From Nocardia shimofusensis NBRC 100134 (GTDB lineage: Bacteria > Actinomycetota > Actinomycetes > Mycobacteriales > Mycobacteriaceae): a DNA stretch of 64,000 bases. Shown in pieces: positions 55,183 to 64,000 of the stretch (position 1 is its first letter; each line of letters starts with the position of its first letter). The notes below the pieces were generated by a model that was not told where the DNA came from, did not search any database, and saw nothing but the letters and a program-made list of their open reading frames with translations. The stretch lies in assembly GCF_001613125.1 (NCBI RefSeq), contig NZ_BDBT01000001.1, positions 62,001-126,000 of the forward strand, in the 5' to 3' direction. The position numbers were made by a program, and so were the translations under genes.

Positions 55183-56273
55183 CGAACTCCTCCTGAGACG
55201 GACGGCGACGCCGGGGAAGGCGTCGTGGTGAAGCGGCGCGGGTCGGCGCCCGCGGCCTCGGGCAGCGCGTCCCCGGCCAGCACCGCGAGCGTGGCGTCCA
55301 CGGTGAGCGGGACGGCGAGCATGCCGTTGCGGCCGTGGCCGGTCGAGGCGACCACGCGATCGGTGAGCCTGCCGATGAGCGGCAGGTTGTCCGGGGTGCC
55401 CGGGCGTAAGCCCGCGCTCGCCTCGGCCAGCTCGTACTCGCCGATCGCGGGAAAGACCGCTTCGGCGTCGGCGATGAGATCGCGCACGCCGCCGACGGTG
55501 ACCGTGGTGTCGAAGCCGACCTCGTATTGGGTGGCGCCGACCACCATCCCGTGCGCGCGCGGCACCAGATAGACCGGGCGGCCGTGCACCCTGGCACGGA
55601 TCACCCGGCTGGGCGCGGGCGCGACGCCGGGGCGCTGCCGCAGGCGCAGGATCTCGCCCTTGACCGGGCGAACCGGCAGGTCGGGCCACAGCCCGCCGGA
55701 GGCGGCTCCCGCGGAGACGACCACCTGGTCGAACTCCAGCGCGGCCGGATCGGTCACGGCGTGCTCGCGCAGTTCGACCCCGGCGGCGACCGCGGCGTCA
55801 CGGAGCGCATCGAACAGCAGCCGGTTGTCGACGGCGGGTTCGCTCGACAGCAGTCCGGCGCGGACGGTTCGGGCCAGCGCCGGTTCGAGTTCGCGGACCC
55901 CGGCACGGTCGAGCAGCCGCAGCTCGTGGCCGCGCTCGCCCACCCAGTCGGCGACGGTGCGCAGATCGGCGGTGTCGGCGGAGTCGAGCGCGACGGTGAG
56001 GGTCTGGTCGGCGACGAAGACGTCCACTCGGGTGGCCGCTGCCAGCCGGGCCGCGAAATCCGGCCAGCGCGCCAGCGAGGCGGCGCCGAAGTCGAGAACG
56101 CCGTCCTCCCCCGGCCAGCCTTCCGACAGCGGGGCGAGCATGCCGCCCGCCACCCGGGAAGCGCCCGAGCCCGCGGCGGCGTCGAACAGCGTGACCCGCC
56201 ACCCGGCCTCGGCGGCCCGCCAGGCCACCGCGAAACCGATGGCGCCGCCGCCGACCACGGCCAGAGTCCGCAT
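55179..56273 (-). CDS. thiO: Glycine oxidase ThiO
   Basis: 364-residue FAD-dependent D-amino-acid-oxidase-family enzyme giving glycine imine for thiazole synthesis. Dinucleotide motif LAVVGGGAIGFAVAW at the N-terminus and the C-terminal ASAGLRPGTPDNLPLIGRL, STGHGRNGML are typical. ATG 56273 has AGGTGGA upstream; GTG 56282 would add three residues. No TPP riboswitch core is seen in the 100-bp leader toward thiE. Confidence 0.94.
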
Positions 56274-56347
56274 GTCTTCCACCTACCTGCCCGGCCTACC
56301 ACTCGGCACCTGATCTCGGCGCGCGAACGCCCTGTGCTCGCTTCCCC

Positions 56348-56373
56348 ACGGTAGCGCGGCTACCGTCTGTGAC
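56348..56373 (+). promoter_or_regulatory. Perfect palindrome and -10-like element before thiE
   Basis: ACGGTAGC - GCG - GCTACCGT (8-bp arms, 56348-56366). Its right arm contains TACCGT (56361-56366), which fits the -10 consensus TANNNT and ends 7 nt before the thiE GTG, implying a leaderless transcript with a possible operator over its promoter. Confidence 0.5.
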
Positions 56374-57078
56374 GTGCATCCCTCCCACCCGAACCGCCCC
56401 CTGCCGCCCCGCGAGCGCCTGGCCACGGCGCGGCTGTACCTGTGCACCGACGCGCGCCGGGAAAAGGGCGATCTGGCCAGGTTCGCCGACGCCGCCTTCG
56501 CCGGTGGCGTCGACATCATCCAGCTCAGGGACAAGGGCTCCGCGGGCGAAGCCCGATTCGGCCCGCTGGAGGCCGAGGCCGAACTCGGCGCGCTCGCCGA
56601 ACTCAAGGCCGCCGCGCGCAGGCACGGCGGACTGCTCTCGGTGAACGATCGCGCCGACATCGCCCTGGCCGCGGGCGCCGACGTCCTGCACCTCGGACAG
56701 GGCGACCTGCCGCCCTCCTACGCCCGCCGCATCCTCGGCCCCGACGTGGTGATCGGCCGTTCCACCCACAACCGTGCCCAGGCCGGCCTCGCCGCGATCG
56801 ACGAGCACATCGACTACTTCTGCACCGGCCCGGTGTGGTCGACCCCGACCAAGCCCGGCAGGCAGGCCGCCGGTCTGGAGCTGGTCCGCTCCACCGCCGA
56901 GTCCCATCCCACCCTGCCCTGGTTCGCCATCGGCGGCATCGACGCCCAGCGCCTGCCGGAGGTGCTGGCGGCCGGTGCCCGGCGGATCGTCGTGGTGCGC
57001 GCCATCACCGAAGCCCGCGATCCGGAGGCCGCGGCGCGGGAACTCAAAGACACCCTGCTGGCCGCCGCCCCGGAGTAG
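56374..57078 (+). CDS. thiE: Thiamine-phosphate synthase ThiE
   Basis: 234-residue TIM-barrel enzyme joining HMP-PP and thiazole phosphate to thiamine phosphate. Motifs: [65 protein letters not shown] and WFAIGGID. The start is GTG 7 nt after a -10-like element without a ribosome site. It is divergent from thiO, the same relative arrangement as Rv0414c/Rv0415 in M. tuberculosis. Confidence 0.96.
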   Translation: MHPSHPNRPLPPRERLATARLYLCTDARREKGDLARFADAAFAGGVDIIQLRDKGSAGEARFGPLEAEAELGALAELKAAARRHGGLLSVNDRADIALAAGADVLHLGQGDLPPSYARRILGPDVVIGRSTHNRAQAGLAAIDEHIDYFCTGPVWSTPTKPGRQAAGLELVRSTAESHPTLPWFAIGGIDAQRLPEVLAAGARRIVVVRAITEARDPEAAARELKDTLLAAAPE

Positions 57079-57138
57079 CGCCGGAGCCGGTCGCACCCCA
57101 CCGACCTGCGCGCGGCATGGTCGGAGGCGTTCGGGTCG

Positions 57139-57154
57139 ACCGGCCTGAGCCGGT
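57139..57154. terminator. Hairpin between convergent thiE and Nudix genes
   Basis: ACCGGC - CTGA - GCCGGT. An alternative overlapping stem CCTGAGC/GCTCAGG (57144-57167) reaches into the Nudix stop codon. One of them may terminate thiE. Confidence 0.45.
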
Positions 57155-57162
57155 GGAACAGC

Positions 57163-57870
57163 TCAGGCGAGGATTTGGCGGACGGTCATCGACAGCGTGG
57201 ACACCGCGGCGGTGACCTCGCATTCGGCGGCGGTGACCTCGCCTTCGGCGGCCGAGACGATGCGAGCGGCGCCGCCCGGCCCGTCCGGGTCGGCGTGCAA
57301 CCAGAAGAACCCCTGGTCGGCGAGGTCGACCGTGCGGGGCAGGGCGGCGGCGATCGCCTCGGCGTCACCGGCGGCGTCCAATTCCTCCCATACGGCGCGA
57401 GCCGGGGTGGCGCGCAGGGCGGGCCAGGCGGCGGCGAAGCCGGGGTGCAGGGGGCGGTCGGTGACTTCGTCCTCGGGGACCCAGGCCAGTTCGAGGCTTT
57501 CGCGGTTGGCGCTGGTCTCGAGCGTTGCCGGGGCGTCGGCGACGACGGTCGTGTAGGTCCAGCCGCTGGGCACCGACGCGGTCACCCGCTCGGCGCGGAC
57601 GCGGATCTCGGTGTGCGCGATGCCCGCTTCCTCCTCGGCTTCGCGGACGGCGGCGTGCACGGAGGATTCGTGGCTGTCCTTGGCGCCGCCGGGCAGCGCC
57701 CAGGTGCCGCCCTGATGGCTCCACGGAGCGCGATGCTGCAACAGCACGGCCGAACCTCCGCCCGCGAGCGGCGCTCGCAGCAACAATCCGGCAGCACCGT
57801 ACTTGCCCCAGTGCCGTAGGCCATCAGGGCCGATGGACCACCCGTCGCCGTCACCACGCATCGCAACCAT
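57163..57870 (-). CDS. Nudix hydrolase (MutT3/Rv0413-like)
   Basis: 235 residues. The Nudix box is complete within residues ~70-95: it starts GGAKDSHESSVHAAVR and continues EAEEEAGI, fitting GX5EX7REUXEEXGU. The region before it (HWGKYGAAGLLLRAP) and after it (VPSGWTYTTVVADAP) matches mycobacterial MutT3. It probably hydrolyses oxidised nucleotides such as 8-oxo-dGTP. ATG 57861 is the alternative start and has slightly better spacing to GAGG. It is divergent from glnX. Confidence 0.88.
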   Translation of the reverse strand: MVAMRGDGDGWSIGPDGLRHWGKYGAAGLLLRAPLAGGGSAVLLQHRAPWSHQGGTWALPGGAKDSHESSVHAAVREAEEEAGIAHTEIRVRAERVTASVPSGWTYTTVVADAPATLETSANRESLELAWVPEDEVTDRPLHPGFAAAWPALRATPARAVWEELDAAGDAEAIAAALPRTVDLADQGFFWLHADPDGPGGAARIVSAAEGEVTAAECEVTAAVSTLSMTVRQILA

Positions 57871-57960
57871 CCTCGTTCCGCCACGATGCACCTCCCCCGC
57901 CGCACCCGCCTCGGGGGTGTTCGACGCACCGTGGCATCGATAGGACCACAATAAACTGCG

Positions 57961-59502
57961 ATGCAGGCGCACGGCCGGGACGCGGACCGCGGAGGTGGAC
58001 GGATGACACGGGCGGACAGCGGGCCCGGCGCGGGGGCGGGGCTCGAGACCGGGGCGGACGCGGATCACGAGGCCGACGCGCGGCCGGAGACGGCGATCGG
58101 CGGCACACGGGCGGGGGCCGGATCGGGGGGCGGACATGGCCGAGACCGGACCGAGGCGGGCTCGAACGAGCCGTGGCCGACACGGGAGGTGAGAGCCACG
58201 GCGAAGCCACGCACCGGGCAGCGAGCGGCCGCCGCCCTGCGCGAGCGGCTCGCCCCGGACAACGTGCGGGCTTTCGCGAATTCCTCGCCGGGGTTGCTGA
58301 TCGCGGTGGGATTGCTCTTGATCGCGTTGTGCGCGAGCGCGGCCGTCGTCACCGCCGATGTGGTCGGCGACCGGCAGCTGGCGCTGGACGTATTGCTGGC
58401 CGAGACCGAACCGGAGGCACATTCGGCGCACCGGCTCTACACCTCGTTGTCGATCGCCGACGCCGCCGCGAGCACCGCCTTCATCTCCGGCGGGCTGGAA
58501 CCGCGGACAGTGCGCGAACGCTACGCCCAGGCCGTCGGCGAGGCCGCGGCCGAAGTGGTGATCGGCGCGGGCGACGCCGAGGCCGACGACCGGTTGCGCA
58601 CCGGCATCGCCACCGGCCTGCCGGTCTACACAGGGCTCGTCGAGACCGCGCGAGCCAACAATCGCAGCGGCTACCCGGTGGGCGCGGCGTATCTGAGCGA
58701 GGCATCCCACCAGATGCAGAGCACGCTGCTGCCGATGGCCGAGGAACTGGAGGACCACCGGTCGGCGGCGGTCGACGAGGCCGGGCGCAGACATGTGCGG
58801 CCACCGTGGACGGCGATCGTGCTGCTGCTCGTGGCGCTCGGCGCGCTGGCGTGGGTGCAGACCTTGCTGACCCGGCGATGGCGTCGGGTGCTCAATCCCG
58901 GTCTGCTGGCCGCGTCGGCGCTGATGCTGATCCTGCTGGCCTGGACGGTGATCGCCGGATCGATCTCGGCGGGGGCGATGATCGGCGGTCGCGACGAGGG
59001 CACGGTGCCCGGTTCCCGGCTGGTCGAGAGCCGCATCCTCACTCACCAAGCGCGCACGGCGGAGACCCTGAAGTTGGCGCGGCGTGACGCGACGGGCGAC
59101 TACGACCGCATCTACGACGAGAGCATCACCCGGATCGCCGACCTGCTGGAGGGCTACTCGGACCGGGCTCCGGCCACCGACGCGGTCGGCGATGCCAGGG
59201 CGGCGCTGGACCGGTGGCGAGCGTCGCATCAGCGGATGAACGACGCACTGGCACACGGGGACTATCCGGGCGCCGCCGAGGTCGCCACCGGCGCGGGCGC
59301 AGCGCAGACCGCGGCGGCCGTCGACGCGCTGGATCTGGCGCTGGACGGCGCGCTGGACGAGACCCGGGTCCACCAGCGCGAGCACATCTCCCGCGCCGCA
59401 CGGGTGCTGGACTTCCTCTCCCCCGGCGCGCTGGTACTGGGACTGCTGGCGGTCGGCGGCGTCTGCGCCGGCATCTGGCCGCGACTGCGGGAGTACCGGT
59501 GA
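57961..59502 (+). CDS. glnX: GlnX-like integral membrane sensor protein (Rv0412c-like)
   Basis: About 513 residues. A long hydrophilic, Gly/Ala/Asp-rich N-terminus (first ~95 residues) is followed by four membrane helices (about 109-131, 279-298, 315-335 and 482-502). Two helical outer domains of ~145 residues lie between helices 1-2 and 3-4, like the sensory regions of four-helix bundles. The gene order glnX-glnH-pknG is that known in Corynebacterium and mycobacteria, where GlnX links GlnH sensing to PknG. The start could also be ATG 58003, since the N-terminal part is low complexity. Confidence 0.88.
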   Translation: MQAHGRDADRGGGRMTRADSGPGAGAGLETGADADHEADARPETAIGGTRAGAGSGGGHGRDRTEAGSNEPWPTREVRATAKPRTGQRAAAALRERLAPDNVRAFANSSPGLLIAVGLLLIALCASAAVVTADVVGDRQLALDVLLAETEPEAHSAHRLYTSLSIADAAASTAFISGGLEPRTVRERYAQAVGEAAAEVVIGAGDAEADDRLRTGIATGLPVYTGLVETARANNRSGYPVGAAYLSEASHQMQSTLLPMAEELEDHRSAAVDEAGRRHVRPPWTAIVLLLVALGALAWVQTLLTRRWRRVLNPGLLAASALMLILLAWTVIAGSISAGAMIGGRDEGTVPGSRLVESRILTHQARTAETLKLARRDATGDYDRIYDESITRIADLLEGYSDRAPATDAVGDARAALDRWRASHQRMNDALAHGDYPGAAEVATGAGAAQTAAAVDALDLALDGALDETRVHQREHISRAARVLDFLSPGALVLGLLAVGGVCAGIWPRLREYR

Positions 59503-60470
59503 GGGCCCGGCGCGCGGTGTGCGCCGCGCTGCTGGCCGGATGCGCAATCCTCACCGGCTGCGGGTCGGCGCCGGAACCGTCCGGTCGTCCGTCGGGGTCG
59601 GGCTTCGTCGGCCCGCCGTTGCCCGCCGGAGCGGAACTGCTGGACACCGCCGCCCCGCTGCCGCCGCGCGAGGACGCGTCCTGCGGCGATCCGACCGCGA
59701 GCCTGCGCCCGAACGGCGCGACCAGCGGTCCCACCCTCGACGCGATCCGCCGGCGCGGCAGGCTGGTCGTCGGCCTGGACACCGGAAGCAACCTGTTCAG
59801 CTTCCGCGATCCGACCACCGGCCGGGTCGTCGGGTTCGACGCCGACATCGCCCGCGAGATCGCCGCCGACCTGCTCGGCGATCCCGAACTGGTCGAGTTC
59901 CGCACGCTCAGTTCGGGCGATCGCGAGCAGGCATTGCGGGACCGGACCGTGGACGTGGTCGCCAAGACCATGACCATCACCTGCGAGCGCAAGGAGAAGG
60001 TCGCGTTCTCCACGGTGTATCTGCGGGCCGACCAGCGGGTGCTGGCGATGAAGGACTCGGGCATCGACGGCATCGAGGATCTGGCAGGCAAACGGGTGTG
60101 CGTGGTGCGCGGCACCACCTCGCTGGACCGCGTCCGCCGCGAGCAGCCCGCCGCCGCCGTGCTGACCGTGCCGAGCTGGGCCGACTGCCTGGTGGTGCTG
60201 CAGCAACGTCAGGTGGACGCGGTGAGCACCGACGACGCGATCCTCGCCGGTTTGGCCGCTCAGGACCCCTACACCCAGGTCGTCGGCGACAGCATCAGCG
60301 CCGAGCCCTACGGCATCGGCATCCCCAAGGAAGCCGACGACCTGGTGCGCTTCGTCAACCGCACGCTCGAACGCCTGCGCTCCGACGGCACCTGGACCAC
60401 CCTCCACCAGAGATGGCTCTCGGTCCTCGGACCCGCGCCGACCCCGCCCGCCGCGACCTACCAGGACTGA
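59499..60470 (+). CDS. glnH: GlnH-like solute-binding lipoprotein
   Basis: 323 residues. The signal peptide ends in lipobox ILTGC (Cys21). The solute-binding fold has LDAIRRRGRLVVGLDTGSNLFSFRDP, VGFDADIAREIA, RVCVVRGTTSLDRVR and AEPYGIGIPKEADDLV, matching amino-acid (Glu/Asp/Gln) binding proteins. GTG 59499 overlaps the glnX stop. No ABC permease is present. It acts as the extracytoplasmic sensor for the PknG pathway rather than as a transporter part (established in mycobacteria and corynebacteria). Confidence 0.94.
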   Translation: MRARRAVCAALLAGCAILTGCGSAPEPSGRPSGSGFVGPPLPAGAELLDTAAPLPPREDASCGDPTASLRPNGATSGPTLDAIRRRGRLVVGLDTGSNLFSFRDPTTGRVVGFDADIAREIAADLLGDPELVEFRTLSSGDREQALRDRTVDVVAKTMTITCERKEKVAFSTVYLRADQRVLAMKDSGIDGIEDLAGKRVCVVRGTTSLDRVRREQPAAAVLTVPSWADCLVVLQQRQVDAVSTDDAILAGLAAQDPYTQVVGDSISAEPYGIGIPKEADDLVRFVNRTLERLRSDGTWTTLHQRWLSVLGPAPTPPAATYQD

Positions 60471-63188
<2,718 letters not shown>

Positions 63189-63191
<3 letters not shown>

Positions 63192-63331
63192 GCCCAGGGT
63201 TCGCCCCGGCGCGATCGACTCGGCACACGCAGGCCGAGGAGACACAAAGAATCCCGCTCGACCCCGGATTCGGAACTCATCGTCCCGGCCGGTCGGCTCG
63301 CCGGACAGAGACTCCTCGCGAACCGGGCTCA
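63189..63331. repeat. Inverted repeat spanning the pknG-ackA convergent gap
   Basis: TGAGCCC(AG)GGTTCGC at 63189-63204 pairs with GCGAACCGGGCTCA at 63318-63331. Both arms include the TGA stop of their gene. The gap in between is otherwise featureless. It might act as a bidirectional terminator when transcribed whole, but the ~113-nt loop is large. Confidence 0.4.
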
Positions 63332-64000
63332 GGCGCTTGTCACGACCCGGCTCGCCGCGCGGGCGATCGCCAACTCCTCGTTGGTCGGCACCACCAGCAC
63401 CGCGACCGGCGCGTCCGGCGGCGAAATCCGCCGCGCCGAGCGGTCTTCCGAGGTGTTGAGTTCCTGGTCGACCTCGATGCCGAAGGCGCTCAGACCGGCC
63501 AGCGCGTCGGCCCGCACATCCGGATTGTTCTCGCCGACGCCCGCGGTGAAGGTGATGACATCGACGCCGCCGAGCGCCACCAGATACGCGCCCAGGTAGC
63601 GACGCAGCCGGTGGACGTACACGTCGTAGGCGAGCCGGGCGTTCTCGTCGCCGGCGTCGATGAGCCTGCGCAGTTCCCGGAAATCGTTGACCCCGGCCAT
63701 GCCCTTGAGCCCGGACTCGCGGTTGAGCAGCTCGTCGATGCGTTCGACATCGAAGCCTCCCGCGTGCGCGAGGTGACCGAGGATGCCGGGATCGAGGTCG
63801 CCGGGCCGCGTGCCCATGACCAAGCCCTCGAGCGGGGTGAGCCCCATCGAGGTGTCGATCGGCCTGCCGCCACGCACGGCCGAGGCCGAGGCTCCGTTGC
63901 CGAGATGGAAGATGATCTGGCGCAACTGCTTCGGATCGCGGCCGAGGAATTCGGCGGCCCGGCCGGAGACGTATTCGTGCGAGGTCCCGTGGAATCCGTA
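63329..64000 (-). CDS. ackA: Acetate kinase (5' end outside the window)
   Basis: C-terminal ~223 residues of acetate kinase, which interconverts acetyl-phosphate and acetate. The frame is open to the window edge and begins [16 protein letters not shown], then [14 protein letters not shown], the [19 protein letters not shown] phosphate/acetate-binding region and [13 protein letters not shown]. The final part is normal with the stop at 63329. Position next to pknG matches M. tuberculosis (Rv0409/Rv0410c). The start codon lies beyond 64000. Confidence 0.96.
   Translation of the reverse strand, partial: YGFHGTSHEYVSGRAAEFLGRDPKQLRQIIFHLGNGASASAVRGGRPIDTSMGLTPLEGLVMGTRPGDLDPGILGHLAHAGGFDVERIDELLNRESGLKGMAGVNDFRELRRLIDAGDENARLAYDVYVHRLRRYLGAYLVALGGVDVITFTAGVGENNPDVRADALAGLSAFGIEVDQELNTSEDRSARRISPPDAPVAVLVVPTNEELAIARAASRVVTSA

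Noticed and set aside
56274-56373. A TPP riboswitch in the thiO-thiE intergenic region
   Set aside because: Neither strand has the CTGAGA and ACCTGA...GGGTAA cores seen before thiC; only a palindrome and -10-like element are present.

Overview
The window is high-GC actinobacterial chromosome, most likely Nocardia or a close relative in the Mycobacteriales. I read this from codon use, many GTG and ATGA-coupled starts, a conservon, a KasA-type ketosynthase, and a backbone that follows the Mycobacterium tuberculosis Rv0409-Rv0433 region in gene order and relative orientation (mirror-imaged here). Backbone genes, left to right: YbdK-type ligase, sodC, LytR_C protein, DUF3263 protein, def, GNAT, xthA, thiC, thiD, thiG-thiS-thiO, thiE, Nudix, glnX, glnH, pknG, ackA. 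The species call and the synteny come from memory, not from a search.

Region by region: 1-2011 is the 3' end of an Mrp (Mnh) Na+/H+ antiporter operon. 2025-6505 is a minus-strand block: PAP2-like phosphatase, carboxylate-amine ligase, SodC and two small conserved proteins. 6694-9135 holds def, an acetyltransferase and xthA. 9322-14719 is a complete conservon (CvnA-D) with two P450s, the first lacking the ExxR motif as in the CYP157 family. 14907-19290 has OsmC, MMPL, TetR and VOC genes. A TPP riboswitch precedes thiC. Between thiC and thiD lie small regulator/enzyme modules with clear palindromic operators (MarR/flavin oxidoreductase, TetR/KasA-like ketosynthase, TetR/P450) and a CobW-type GTPase behind a Zur-like box.

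Between thiD and thiG lie a methyltransferase, a two-gene membrane glycosyltransferase operon, a lipoprotein, a large flavin monooxygenase/iron-sulfur reductase fusion, a hipBA module flanked by direct repeats of the dinB 3' end, a seven-gene acyl-CoA carboxylase/dehydrogenase operon like the accA2-accD2-fadE12-fadE13-echA7 cluster of M. tuberculosis, a peptidase and an ABC exporter. The right end holds thiamine genes and the glnX-glnH-pknG signalling operon, converging on a partial ackA.

How genes work together: thiC, thiD, thiG/S/O and thiE give most of de novo thiamine phosphate synthesis. GlnX-GlnH-PknG is an amino-acid-sensing kinase pathway controlling 2-oxoglutarate metabolism. The conservon is a membrane-associated G-protein-like switch coupled to P450s. 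The most unusual items are the hipBA mini-island (internally deleted HipA, three operator sites exactly 61 bp apart, dinB-derived flanking repeats), the self-contained flavin monooxygenase/reductase fusion and the repeated Thr-rich N-terminus of PknG. I saw no rRNA, tRNA, CRISPR array, transposase or integrase.
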